Source: Gemmatimonadales bacterium (lineage in GTDB: Bacteria; Gemmatimonadota; Gemmatimonadetes; Longimicrobiales; Gaopeijiaceae). From it: 64,000 nt of DNA. Shown here piece after piece: positions 27,991-37,236 of the stretch. The stretch covers positions 606,273 to 670,272 of the forward strand of contig CP070829.1 of assembly GCA_020344755.1 (NCBI GenBank), in the 5' to 3' direction. The position numbers were made by a program, and so were the translations under genes. Position 1 is the first letter of the stretch. Every line of letters starts with the position of its first letter. The notes beneath the pieces are model-generated. The model was not told the origin of the DNA, did no database searches, and saw only the letters and a list, made by a program, of their open reading frames with translations.

Positions 27991-30057
27991 ATGGCCGACA
28001 CCCTTCCCCACGACCGGCGGGTTCCGCCGCGGGTCCTGATTCTGTCCGTCCTGGCACTGGTGGTGCCGGTGGCGACGACGCTCGCGGTTCCCCACGCCGT
28101 CGGGGACTACGGCGCCCTTTTCTGGCTCGCGGCGCTCATTCCGGCCTTCGCCCTCTCGTTCTACCGTGGAATCCGAGGGGTCGCCTCGGCCCTGGTGCTC
28201 GGGCTCGTGGCCATGCTGGTGACCTACGGGGTGGCCTCCTGGATGCTGCTTCCGATCCCCGGGGCCCTTACCTGGGTCGTGGTGGCGTACCTGATCATCG
28301 CCCTCTGGATCGCCGTACAGGCCGAATACATGCACCGTGAGCGGGACGCGGTGGAGCGCATGGCCTTCACCGATGCCCTCACGGGTCTGCCGAATCGCCG
28401 ACACGCCCTGCTGCACCTGACCAAGGAGTTCGCCGCAGCGCAGCGGGGGCGGGCCGTGACCGTCGTGCTCTTCGACCTGGACCGGTTCAAGCAGTTCAAC
28501 GACACCTACGGCCACGCTGCGGGGGACGACGCGCTCCGCGCCTTCGGAGAGATCCTGGCGGGCCTCTCCCGGCAGATGAATCTCTCGGGTCGCTTGGGGG
28601 GGGAGGAGTTCGTCAGCATCCTCGGCGGCGCCAATTCCCAGGGGGCCGTGGTCTTCGCCAACCGGGTGTGCGAGGCCCTGCGAGATCGGAATCTCGGAGA
28701 CGGCCCCCTCACCGTCAGCGCCGGGGTGGCGTCGTTCCGTCCCGAGATGGAGGCCATGGAGGAACTCCTGGCCGCTGCGGACTCGGCGCTCTACGAGGCC
28801 AAGCGTGCGGGGCGCGACACCGTGGAGGTCTACGCCGGCGGGCCGCTCGAGCCAGCCGACCCTTCGACGCGGCGCCGTCACCGCGATTCTGAGGAGCACC
28901 AGGCCGAGAGTGGAGGTGCCTCCACCGGCGGCACTCCCGATCGCAGGTCTGCGTCCCGCGCCCGGATCGAACCGTCGGGACTGGGCCGTTCCCGCCGTGT
29001 CCTGCTCGTGGAGTCCGAGTCCCACATGACGGACATCCTCCTGACCTACCTGGCCTCGGAGGAGTTCGACGTGCTGCACGCGCCGGACGTCCGCGCCGCC
29101 TTTCTTGAGCTGGACGGGTCTGTGGACATCCTCGTCTCCAACCTCCACCTCCCCGGGGGGGGAGGGCCCCAGCTCGTCACGGCCGTGAAGGCGCGCTGGC
29201 CAGCGATCCAGGTGGTCGTGACCACGGGTGTGGAAGGAACCCAGGCCGCCGTGGAGGCCCTCCGGGCCGGAGCCGACAGTTACCTGGTCAAGCCGTTCGG
29301 GGTCCCGGAGCTGCGCCGTCACCTGGTGGAGGCCATGGAGCGCCGCTCGACTCTGCTGGAGGGTGCCTCCCATGCCCCGGAACTCACGGACGACGACAAG
29401 GCCCGGGTCCGGGCCCGGCAGGCGCACGAGAGCGTCCGCCGAGGTGTCATGGACCTGGTCAGGGCGGTGGAGCTGCGAGACCCGTTCACCCGGGGACACT
29501 CGGCTCGGGTGGCGGCCTACGCGGCGGTTCTCATCGACGGACTGGATCCAGGCCGCAGCCAGGTGGACCGGGACCGGCTTCAGCTGGCCTGTGAAGTGCA
29601 TGACCTGGGGAAGATCGCCGTGCCGGACGCCATCCTGAACAAGGAGGGCCGCCTGACCGAAGCCGAGATGGACCAGGTCCGGACCCATCCCCGGGTGGGA
29701 CGCCAGATGTTGGCTCCTCTCCTGGACGACGAACTGATTCTCGGTGTGGTGAGCTGGCATCACGAACGGTGGGACGGGACGGGATATCCGGACCACCTGG
29801 CGGGCCAGGCGATCCCGGTGGCGGCCCGCGCGGTGGCCGTTGCGGACACGCTGGATGCCCTGACCCGGCCCCGTGCGCATCGGGGAGCCGTGCCATGGGA
29901 CGAAGCGGTCGAACAGATCCTCGCTCAGTCCGGGACGGGCTTCGATCCGACGCTGGTGTCGCACATGGAACGTGTGCTTCCGGAGCTGAAACGCATCCAT
30001 GACGAGTCGGGGGGCGTAGCCTTCCCGGGCGACTCCGTCGAGGGGACGGAGGGCTGA
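27991..30057 (+). CDS. Membrane GGDEF - degenerate receiver - HD-GYP protein (c-di-GMP turnover)
   Basis: A 688-residue inner-membrane signalling protein. Residues about 13-110 form four or so membrane helices. Residues about 120-285 are a GGDEF domain with an intact GGEEF motif (203-207), so diguanylate cyclase activity is likely; the inhibitory I-site reads RQMN rather than RxxD. Residues about 340-455 are receiver-like, but the phosphoacceptor is Asn384 (LVSNLHLP) and the acidic pocket reads VESE, so it should not be phosphorylated. Residues about 480-670 are an HD-GYP phosphodiesterase with HDLGK and HHERWDGTGYP intact. ATG 27991 lacks a Shine-Dalgarno site and may be leaderless. The domain order suggests a switchable bifunctional enzyme. 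Confidence 0.9.
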   Translation: MADTLPHDRRVPPRVLILSVLALVVPVATTLAVPHAVGDYGALFWLAALIPAFALSFYRGIRGVASALVLGLVAMLVTYGVASWMLLPIPGALTWVVVAYLIIALWIAVQAEYMHRERDAVERMAFTDALTGLPNRRHALLHLTKEFAAAQRGRAVTVVLFDLDRFKQFNDTYGHAAGDDALRAFGEILAGLSRQMNLSGRLGGEEFVSILGGANSQGAVVFANRVCEALRDRNLGDGPLTVSAGVASFRPEMEAMEELLAAADSALYEAKRAGRDTVEVYAGGPLEPADPSTRRRHRDSEEHQAESGGASTGGTPDRRSASRARIEPSGLGRSRRVLLVESESHMTDILLTYLASEEFDVLHAPDVRAAFLELDGSVDILVSNLHLPGGGGPQLVTAVKARWPAIQVVVTTGVEGTQAAVEALRAGADSYLVKPFGVPELRRHLVEAMERRSTLLEGASHAPELTDDDKARVRARQAHESVRRGVMDLVRAVELRDPFTRGHSARVAAYAAVLIDGLDPGRSQVDRDRLQLACEVHDLGKIAVPDAILNKEGRLTEAEMDQVRTHPRVGRQMLAPLLDDELILGVVSWHHERWDGTGYPDHLAGQAIPVAARAVAVADTLDALTRPRAHRGAVPWDEAVEQILAQSGTGFDPTLVSHMERVLPELKRIHDESGGVAFPGDSVEGTEG

Positions 30058-30082
30058 TCCCACTCTCGGCGCCCTTCCCACC

Positions 30083-32392
30083 ATGATCCAGATCCTGGCG
30101 GTCTCCGCCACCCTACTTCAAGCGGTCCCCCAGTCCCACTCCGGGCGCCAGGGGGACCTGGAGATGGAGGTCCCTCGGGTGGAAGCCGTCTCCGTCACCA
30201 TCGACGGCGTCCTGTCGGAGACGGAGTGGACGCGGGCGGTGCGGGCCACGGGCTTCACCCAGTACGAGCCGGTGGAGGGGGAACTTCCGGATCAAGAGAC
30301 GGAAGTCCTGGTCTTCTACGACGCCGAGGCCATCTACTTCGGTATCCGCGCCCTGGACTCCCAGCCGGATCAGATCCTCGCCCACATGAGTGAGCGCGAC
30401 CGGTCCATCTTCGCGGACGACTGGGTCCGCATCATGCTGGACACCTTCGACGATGCCCGGCAGGCGTACGTCTTCTACGTCAACCCCTACGGAATCCAGA
30501 CCGACGGGCTCTGGATCGAAGGCCTGCAGTCTCGGATGGGAAGCGTCTCCATCGACTTCAACCCGGACTTCATCTGGGAGAGTCAGGGGATCGTCACCAA
30601 CGAGGGATGGCAGGCGGAGATCCGTGTCCCCTATGCCTCACTCCGATTTCGGGATCAGGAGGAGCAGGTCTGGGGCTTCAACGTGCTTCGTGAGGTGCGG
30701 CGGACGGGGTACACACAGGCCTGGGCCCCCATCACCCGGGACAATCCCAGCACGCTGGCGCAGAGTGGAAGGCTTCGGGGACTGAGGGAACTCCGCCCCA
30801 AGCGCCTGGTGGAGGTCAACCCCGTGGCAACCGGGAGGCGCATCGGGCACCTGGACGACCAGGGGAACTTCCGGCGGGATGACTTCGACGAGGAGTTCGG
30901 CCTCAACGCCCGGTACGGCCTCACCCGCAATCTCACTCTGGACGCCACCCTGAATCCCGATTTCTCACAGGTGGAGGCGGACGTGAACCGCCTCACCATC
31001 AACGAACGCTTCGCCCTGTTCTTTCCCGAAAAACGGCCGTTCTTCCTCGAGGGATCGGAGATCTTCCAGATGCCCCGGAACCTGGTCTACACCCGTCAGA
31101 TCGTGGATCCCCTGGCGGGGGGCAAGGTGACCGGAAAGGTGGGCGCGTTCCAGGTCGGATACCTGGGTGCCGTGGACGAGAGTCCTTCCCTCTCCGACGC
31201 GGACGCGAGCGACGCCGTCTTCAACGTGATCCGGGCCCGCCGAGACGTGGGAGCCGGATCCACGGTCGGCTTCGTCTACACCGACCGCACGGTCTCCGAC
31301 GACGACTACAACCGTGTCCTGGGAGGTGACCTCCGCCTACTGGCGGGGAGGCACACCTTCACCGCCCAGGTCGCCGGCGCGTGGACGGGCGATCCCGGGG
31401 GGGAGGCCCTGTCGGGTCGGCCTCTCTTCTACACTCAGGTGGAGCGGAGCGGGCGAGCGTTCGGGTGGCAGCTCCGACTCGAGGGCGTCGACCCGGAGTT
31501 TCGCACCCGGACGGGCTTCATCAATCGCACCGGGGATGCGCAGCTGTTCGGGCAGGTGCGCCGGGCCTGGTTCACGGAGCCCGGTTCGTTCCTCGAGAGC
31601 GTGAGCGTGGCGCTCCAGTCGGAGAACTTCCTGGGCTACGACGATCTCTGGGCGGGGCGCCGACCCTATGAGCACGAGCTCCAGCTCATGGCGACCTTCA
31701 GCTTCCGAGGCGGTCGGACGCTGACCCCTATCGTCCGCAACTCCTACTTCCGCTTCCGTGCCGAGGACTACGCGGGTTGGGGTGTCAGGAACCCCGACGG
31801 CACCGTGGGGGGCTTCGCCCTCCCCGGTTCACTTCGCAATCTACTCGGCGCAGGCATCGTCTCGCGGATGCGGATCAACAACGCCGTGAGCCTGAACGGC
31901 CGCGTGTACGTCCGGGAGATCCCCATCTTTCTGGAGGCGGCCCGGGGCTTCGAGATCCAAGCCGCCCCGGACCTGACGCTCCGTCCCACCACCAGCCTCG
32001 CCCTCACCCTGGGCTACACCTACTCCCGCATCACCCGGGACCGGGATGGGTCGGAGTTCTCCACTGCCCAGATCTCGCGGGCAAACCTCCAGTATCAGTT
32101 CAGCCGAGCCCTCATGGTGCGGGGCCTCGCCCAGTACGACCTGCAGCGACGGGACGGACTGATCGATCCCACGACGGGGCTCCCGATCACCGTGGCGGGC
32201 GGAGTCGTGAGCGCCTCGGAGAGCGGGAGCTTCCAGGCGCAGTTGCTCCTCCAGTACGAGCCCAGCCCGGGCACGATCTTCTATGTGGGGTACAGCCGCC
32301 TGGAGCGAGGCGACCGGGGGTACGACCTGGACGGCATGAACCCGGTGGAAGACGGCCTCTTTCTGAAGCTGAGCTACCTGTTCCGCCTCTAG
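30083..32392 (+). CDS. DUF5916-type exported protein: CBM9-like domain plus outer-membrane beta-barrel
   Basis: A 769-residue protein. A short hydrophobic N-terminus is followed by a carbohydrate-binding-family-9-like domain at about 35-195 (VTIDGVLSETEWTRAVRATGF, FYDAEAIYFGIRA), then a long region of alternating hydrophobic/polar strands ending in LFLKLSYLFRL. A terminal aromatic-ending strand is usual for outer-membrane barrels. The central motif INERFALFFPEKRPFFLEGS is typical of the DUF5916 family. The ligand is unknown; family members are often linked to polymer or peptide use. It starts 25 bases after the GGDEF/HD-GYP gene and may share its transcript. No clear ribosome site precedes ATG 30083. 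Confidence 0.85.
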   Translation: MIQILAVSATLLQAVPQSHSGRQGDLEMEVPRVEAVSVTIDGVLSETEWTRAVRATGFTQYEPVEGELPDQETEVLVFYDAEAIYFGIRALDSQPDQILAHMSERDRSIFADDWVRIMLDTFDDARQAYVFYVNPYGIQTDGLWIEGLQSRMGSVSIDFNPDFIWESQGIVTNEGWQAEIRVPYASLRFRDQEEQVWGFNVLREVRRTGYTQAWAPITRDNPSTLAQSGRLRGLRELRPKRLVEVNPVATGRRIGHLDDQGNFRRDDFDEEFGLNARYGLTRNLTLDATLNPDFSQVEADVNRLTINERFALFFPEKRPFFLEGSEIFQMPRNLVYTRQIVDPLAGGKVTGKVGAFQVGYLGAVDESPSLSDADASDAVFNVIRARRDVGAGSTVGFVYTDRTVSDDDYNRVLGGDLRLLAGRHTFTAQVAGAWTGDPGGEALSGRPLFYTQVERSGRAFGWQLRLEGVDPEFRTRTGFINRTGDAQLFGQVRRAWFTEPGSFLESVSVALQSENFLGYDDLWAGRRPYEHELQLMATFSFRGGRTLTPIVRNSYFRFRAEDYAGWGVRNPDGTVGGFALPGSLRNLLGAGIVSRMRINNAVSLNGRVYVREIPIFLEAARGFEIQAAPDLTLRPTTSLALTLGYTYSRITRDRDGSEFSTAQISRANLQYQFSRALMVRGLAQYDLQRRDGLIDPTTGLPITVAGGVVSASESGSFQAQLLLQYEPSPGTIFYVGYSRLERGDRGYDLDGMNPVEDGLFLKLSYLFRL

Positions 32393-32455
32393 CCTTCGCC
32401 ACCTGGCCGGGGTGCCCCGTACAGGCGTGTGTGCCGGCGAGAGTGTGGCCGGAGC

Positions 32456-34576
32456 CTACGGAGCGCCGTCGCCTCCGGTCACCCAGCTCCACAGGGCGAG
32501 TGCCCGCTCCAGGGCGCGCGGCACGTCCTCCGCAAGCAGGAATCCCTCCGAGACCAGGTCCTCCGCTGCCGCCTCGAGGCGCAGGCGGTAGGCCTCCCGG
32601 CTTCCGTACATCCGCTGGAGTGATGGCCGGCCGTCCCCCTGGGCCTCTGCCGCACCCTCGGTAAGGGGAAGCGGATAGGTGGCGCCGATGAAGTCCCGCA
32701 TCTCCCCGTTGCCGCCCGGGTAGCCCTGCCTCAGGAGCCACGGCGTATAGGTAGCGACAGGTACCCGCAGCTCCAGGCCACGGATTCCGCCCAGCTCGTT
32801 TCCGAAGCCGTCGACCTGTGGGACCAGCGTGGTGAACGTCAGGCCGAGGCGAGGAGGTTCATTGTCGACAATGCCCTCCGAGTGAAACCGGGGGCCGTAG
32901 TCGGCGCGGTAGGCCTCGTGTGCTCGTGTGGGGAGTTCAACCCCCGGAATGGCCGGAAATGCCACCCCCGTGGGGCGGACCAGGGTCCCCGTCGCCACGG
33001 ACGGCGTGCGAGTCGGAGGGGGCATCACGTCATTGCCGACCCATTCCACCAGGCGAACCGACAGGGCCCTGAGCGTGAAGAGGAAGTCCACCGGGTTTCC
33101 CGAGAAGCCGGTCGTGCCCTGGACGACCGCCGCCGAATCCGGGGGGAACGCTCCCACGAAGTGCTGTCCACCCGCCAGGTGATACAGGCGTTCCGTGGGC
33201 ACCGGCTCCACGTCCGCGCTCCCGTCCACCGCGGTGTGGATCAGGGATGCGGCCCGACCCCAGTACTCATACCCGGTGTTGGTGACCATCACCCGAGGTC
33301 GAAACTCCGGGTCGAGAGCGTCCAGGAGTCCCTCTTCCCGGCCGGTCACCGGGTCTCGCTGCGCACGACTCGTGAAGGGGAAGAGGTCCGTGGGGTAGAA
33401 GAAGGCCGAATAGCGGTGCGCGTCTCGACTGGCCTGGGCGAACCGGTGGTTGAAGCTGCCGCGTCCGGCGCCCGCGGTGTGGATGAGCATCCCGTCGAAG
33501 ACCTTCCGCCCACCCTCGTCCGCATTGAAACCCTGGTAGAGGAAGTGGCGCAGGAACCGGCCGGTCTGCGAAACGCCGAAGGCGATCCCCAGGTTCGTGG
33601 GAAACTCGCTGTCCAGATCGTACTTCGAGTAGGAAATGATGTCCCGGATGGCCGCCAGCCCGAGACCCACCACTCGGGGATCGGATCCCATGTAGACCAG
33701 TTCGTAGATCCTTCCCGCCTCGAAGCCCCCATCCACGGTGATGTTCGCGAGACGCCCGGTGTCCATCCCGGTGCTGGCTTCCACGAACCGCCAGGATTCC
33801 CGGGGAACCACCTCCCGTTCACCGTCTCGGCCATCCCGTACAGTCAGGATATGGAGGTCCGCCAGTGGGAGGGCCGGCAGGTAGGGACGGTGGCCCCGGT
33901 GACCGAGGGCGAGGGTGTCCACCGGTTCGTCCACAACCCAGTCGGACCGGACCCAACCCTGGATCGAAGAGCCGTCATCGTTCCGCACGAGGGGGCCGTG
34001 CAAGCGCACGAGGCGGTCGTCGTCCGGCACGTCCCACTGCCACCCGACCCAGATCACGGTCAGCCCCTGCCGCATGAGCAGTCCGTCTCCGAAGTCGTCG
34101 GACACCGTGGGGTCGGAGGCGCCCCGCCCCGCCCGGTTGAAATACCTCAGGCTGGCCTTTCCGCCCCGGTTGCTCACCTCGAGCCAGGCAATCCCCCTTC
34201 GACGCGAGGGGTCCTTCGGCTGCAGGACCATGAAGTCGGACCATGCCTCCACCCGCCCGTCGGCGTTCACCGGAGCCCGGGAGAGGTCCACGATGGCAGC
34301 GTTGGCCGGGCTGCGGGGGTCGAAGGCGAAGTAGATCCGGCCGACGATCTTCTCGTAGGCCCCTGCGTCGCCGAACGGTCGTCCCCCCAGGACGTCCTCC
34401 CGAAGGGTGATGTCCACCCGCACCACATCCGCCACCCCCGGCTGCGGACCCAGCGCCAGAGTCCCGAGGAGGCCGAGGACGAGGGTGGCCAGCATGCCGG
34501 CGAGGCCCTGGCCGCCGGGCCCCCGCCGGGGCGACGCGGCCTTTCGAGGGCTCCGGGAGCGATCTGTGGATTCCAT
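32456..34576 (-). CDS. Exported alpha/beta-hydrolase-domain protein
   Basis: A 706-residue protein with an N-terminal membrane/signal helix (GMLATLVLGLLGTLALG) and a long alpha/beta-hydrolase-type body of the 'alpha/beta hydrolase domain' family. The nucleophile is the serine of IAFGVSQTGRFLRHF, near residue 335, in a GxSxxG elbow. I start at ATG 34576 (MESTDRS), which has AGGGGG just upstream; the open frame to 34879 overlaps the divergent aminotransferase gene and is not homologous. An esterase or lactonase-like role is plausible but the substrate is unknown. It converges on the DUF5916 gene with 63 bases between. Confidence 0.78.
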   Translation of the reverse strand: MESTDRSRSPRKAASPRRGPGGQGLAGMLATLVLGLLGTLALGPQPGVADVVRVDITLREDVLGGRPFGDAGAYEKIVGRIYFAFDPRSPANAAIVDLSRAPVNADGRVEAWSDFMVLQPKDPSRRRGIAWLEVSNRGGKASLRYFNRAGRGASDPTVSDDFGDGLLMRQGLTVIWVGWQWDVPDDDRLVRLHGPLVRNDDGSSIQGWVRSDWVVDEPVDTLALGHRGHRPYLPALPLADLHILTVRDGRDGEREVVPRESWRFVEASTGMDTGRLANITVDGGFEAGRIYELVYMGSDPRVVGLGLAAIRDIISYSKYDLDSEFPTNLGIAFGVSQTGRFLRHFLYQGFNADEGGRKVFDGMLIHTAGAGRGSFNHRFAQASRDAHRYSAFFYPTDLFPFTSRAQRDPVTGREEGLLDALDPEFRPRVMVTNTGYEYWGRAASLIHTAVDGSADVEPVPTERLYHLAGGQHFVGAFPPDSAAVVQGTTGFSGNPVDFLFTLRALSVRLVEWVGNDVMPPPTRTPSVATGTLVRPTGVAFPAIPGVELPTRAHEAYRADYGPRFHSEGIVDNEPPRLGLTFTTLVPQVDGFGNELGGIRGLELRVPVATYTPWLLRQGYPGGNGEMRDFIGATYPLPLTEGAAEAQGDGRPSLQRMYGSREAYRLRLEAAAEDLVSEGFLLAEDVPRALERALALWSWVTGGDGAP

Positions 34577-34694
34577 GGGACCCCCTGTGCGGAGCCTCCT
34601 GCGGGCGCGGCGGCTTGCCGATGCCCTCACCGGAATCGACACTACGTTCCACCTGCCCCGGGACACAACCACAGAGTAGGAGTCTTGCCCGAGC

Positions 34695-35861
34695 ATGCTG
34701 CGCCCCGCCATCCGTACCGAGACCTTCACCGAGTCCGTGATCCGTGAGATGACACGGGTCGCTCGGGAGCACGACGCCCTCAACCTGGCCCAGGGGTTCC
34801 CCGACTTCCCCGCCCCGACCCGGATCAAGGAGGCGGCCTGCCAGGCGGTCATGGACGACGTGAACCAGTACGCCATCACGTGGGGTGCCCCGGAGCTCCG
34901 AAGCGCCCTGGAGGAGAGCTACCGGGAGCTGTACGGGATGGAGGTGGAAGGTGACCGGGAAATCACCGTCACCTGCGGCGCAACGGAGGCCATGGCGTCC
35001 GTGGTGCTCGCCCTCCTGAATCCGGGCGACGAGGTGATCGTCTTCGAGCCGTTCTACGAGAATTACGGTCCCGACACCATCCTCTGCGGTGCCACCCCTG
35101 TCTTCGTTCCCCTGGACCCGCCGGACTATCCCCTCCACCCGGATCGACTCGAGGCGGTGGTGACTCCCAGGACCCGTGCGGTGATCCTCAACACACCGAA
35201 CAATCCCACCGGCCGGGTCTTCGGCCGCACCGAACTCGAGGCGGTGGCGAGTCTATGCATACGACACGACCTGGTGGCCATCACCGACGAGATCTACGAG
35301 CACATTCTGTACGAGGGCGAGCACATCCCCCTGGCGACGCTGGAGGGCATGCGAGAGAGGACGGTCACGGTGAGCGGCGCCTCGAAGACGTTCTCCGTCA
35401 CCGGATGGCGCATCGGCACCATCGTGGCCCCGCCGACCCTCACTGGGGCGATCCGGAAGGTCCACGACTTCCTCACCGTCGGTGCTCCGGCCCCCTTCCA
35501 ACGCGCCGTGGCGGTGGGTTTGCGGGAGCTGGGACGTCCCTACTACGCCTCCCTGGCCGAGGCCTACCGGGAGCGGCGGGACACGCTGGTGGCGGGCCTC
35601 CAGGCCGCGGGATTCCAGTGCACGCCACCCCAGGGAGCCTACTACGTCCTCGCGGACTTTTCGAACCTGAGCCGCCAGGACGACCGCGCCTTCTCCCGCG
35701 TGCTGACCCGAGAGGCGGGCGTGGCTCCCGTCCCGGGCTCCAGCTTCTTCTCGGAGGGCGCGCGCGGAAGCCGGCTGGTGCGCTTCGCCTTCTGCAAGCG
35801 CCTCGAGACGCTCCAGGAGGCCGCCGAACGACTTCGCCGCTTCGGGGGCCTGGGAAGCTAG
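34695..35861 (+). CDS. Class I/II PLP-dependent aminotransferase
   Basis: A 388-residue cytoplasmic fold-type I enzyme. Visible motifs are NLAQGFPDFPAP, VTCGATEAMAS, ILNTPNNPTGRVF, ITDEIYEHI, the PLP lysine in SGASKTFSVTGWRIG, and the C-terminal substrate-carboxylate arginine in SRLVRFAFCK. The closest match by motif is the aspartate/methionine/kynurenine aminotransferase group (YbdL- or KAT-like), so the amino donor could be methionine, glutamine or an aromatic amino acid; I cannot choose. It is divergent from the exported hydrolase with a 118-base gap that should hold both promoters. ATG 34695 has only a distant purine-rich stretch (TAGGAG) upstream. Confidence 0.88.
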   Translation: MLRPAIRTETFTESVIREMTRVAREHDALNLAQGFPDFPAPTRIKEAACQAVMDDVNQYAITWGAPELRSALEESYRELYGMEVEGDREITVTCGATEAMASVVLALLNPGDEVIVFEPFYENYGPDTILCGATPVFVPLDPPDYPLHPDRLEAVVTPRTRAVILNTPNNPTGRVFGRTELEAVASLCIRHDLVAITDEIYEHILYEGEHIPLATLEGMRERTVTVSGASKTFSVTGWRIGTIVAPPTLTGAIRKVHDFLTVGAPAPFQRAVAVGLRELGRPYYASLAEAYRERRDTLVAGLQAAGFQCTPPQGAYYVLADFSNLSRQDDRAFSRVLTREAGVAPVPGSSFFSEGARGSRLVRFAFCKRLETLQEAAERLRRFGGLGS

Positions 35862-35910
35862 GCCGGAGGCCGCTCGTCGGGGACCCTGCCCTGAAGGGCC
35901 GGGATCGTCG

Positions 35911-37236
35911 TCACTCCCACGACATGTCCAGGTCGTCGTCGGACAGGTCGAGCCCCTCCCAGGTGATCTCCTCTTCGCTCCCCTGGTCCGGCCCGGGGTC
36001 GGCGGGGGGGTCTGGGGACCGTGCGGGGGTGGGTGACGGCGGGCCCGAGGCGTCGGATCCCCGGGAACCGGGGCCACGAACCGGCTGATCCGGCCGCTCC
36101 ACGTATGCCAACTGCCCCTCCCAAGAGCGCATCATCCGTACGAATGCGCGGGTCAGGTCCGAGTCGAACTCCGATCCCACGCCTTCTTCGAGGTATCGGA
36201 GGACCCGGTCCTGGCCCCAGGCGTTCCGATACGGGCGGTGGGTACGGAGGGCGTCGAAGACGTCACACACGTGCACCAGATCCGAGGCCTGGTGACACTT
36301 CCGGGGATACTTGAACGAGGGATACCCCGTCCCGTCGATCTTGATGTGATGCTCGTAGGCCACGACGGCCGCCAGATCCAGGTGCTCCTCCGTGTCCAGG
36401 ATGAGTCGGGCACCCTCCACCGTGTGGTTGTTCATGACCTCCCGCTCCTGCTCGGTGAGCTTCCCCGGCTTGTTCAGGATCTCGTCGGGCACCGTCACCT
36501 TGCCGAGGTCGTGGAGCAATCCGGAGATGCCGAAGGACCGGACTTCCTTCGGTCCCAGCCCGATATACTCCGCCAGGGCCATGGAAAGGACGGCGACGTT
36601 CATGGCATGGGTGGTGGTGTACTGGTCGAAGTCCTTCATGCGGAGGAGCGGGATGAGGAACTCCTGATCCCCGTGCATGGCGACGGTGAGGGACCGGACG
36701 ATGGTCTCCGCCTCGAGCAGGTTCAGGCGCTTGCTCCCCTTCAGCTCCTGGTGGATCCACTCCACGGCACTCACCTCCTCCTGGAGGTCGTAGCTCATGG
36801 TGGCTGTGGCCAGGGATTCCTCTTCGTCGGTCTCCTCGGTCAGGCCCACGGACCCGTACCGAATCTGGGTCGGCCGGGAATGTCGCGTTTCGCTGGAGGA
36901 TCGCGGCTCGCCCGAAACCCGGGTGGCGACCTCTTCGAGAAAGGCCTCGACATCCCACCGCTCCACCGGCCCCACCAACTCCAGACGCTGAATCCCGGCC
37001 CGGGACAACCTTCCTCCCCACTCCCAGCTTCGTAGCGCTCGCAGGGGACGCGCATCCATGAGGATCTCGTCGCCGAGGATGGTGAAGCTGGGGGTGGGGA
37101 CCCTCTCCTGCAGGCGGTGGGCCGCATGGTGGACCGCATCCAGGGCCCGTTCCCGGGCGGGATGCCCGTCTTCGTACAGGAGCATGGTGCTGAGCGCCTG
37201 CGCGATGGAGGTCAGGAACCGGATGGCCTCGCTCAC
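35911..37236 (-). CDS. HD-GYP domain protein, probable c-di-GMP phosphodiesterase
   Basis: A 441-residue cytoplasmic protein. The N-terminal half (to about 170) is helical and unrecognised. The C-terminal half is an HD-GYP domain with THAMNVAVLSMALAE, the metal-binding HDLGKVTVPDEILNKPGKLT, NNHTVEGA, and EHHIKIDGTGYPSF. All key residues are present, so hydrolysis of c-di-GMP is likely. The tail is Pro-rich, then strongly acidic (SEEEITWEGLDLSDDDLDM), suggesting a protein-docking segment. GTG 37236 overlaps the stop of the HEAT-repeat gene as GTGA. The pair probably works together; no receiver or sensor domain is fused. Confidence 0.88.
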   Translation of the reverse strand: MSEAIRFLTSIAQALSTMLLYEDGHPARERALDAVHHAAHRLQERVPTPSFTILGDEILMDARPLRALRSWEWGGRLSRAGIQRLELVGPVERWDVEAFLEEVATRVSGEPRSSSETRHSRPTQIRYGSVGLTEETDEEESLATATMSYDLQEEVSAVEWIHQELKGSKRLNLLEAETIVRSLTVAMHGDQEFLIPLLRMKDFDQYTTTHAMNVAVLSMALAEYIGLGPKEVRSFGISGLLHDLGKVTVPDEILNKPGKLTEQEREVMNNHTVEGARLILDTEEHLDLAAVVAYEHHIKIDGTGYPSFKYPRKCHQASDLVHVCDVFDALRTHRPYRNAWGQDRVLRYLEEGVGSEFDSDLTRAFVRMMRSWEGQLAYVERPDQPVRGPGSRGSDASGPPSPTPARSPDPPADPGPDQGSEEEITWEGLDLSDDDLDMSWE

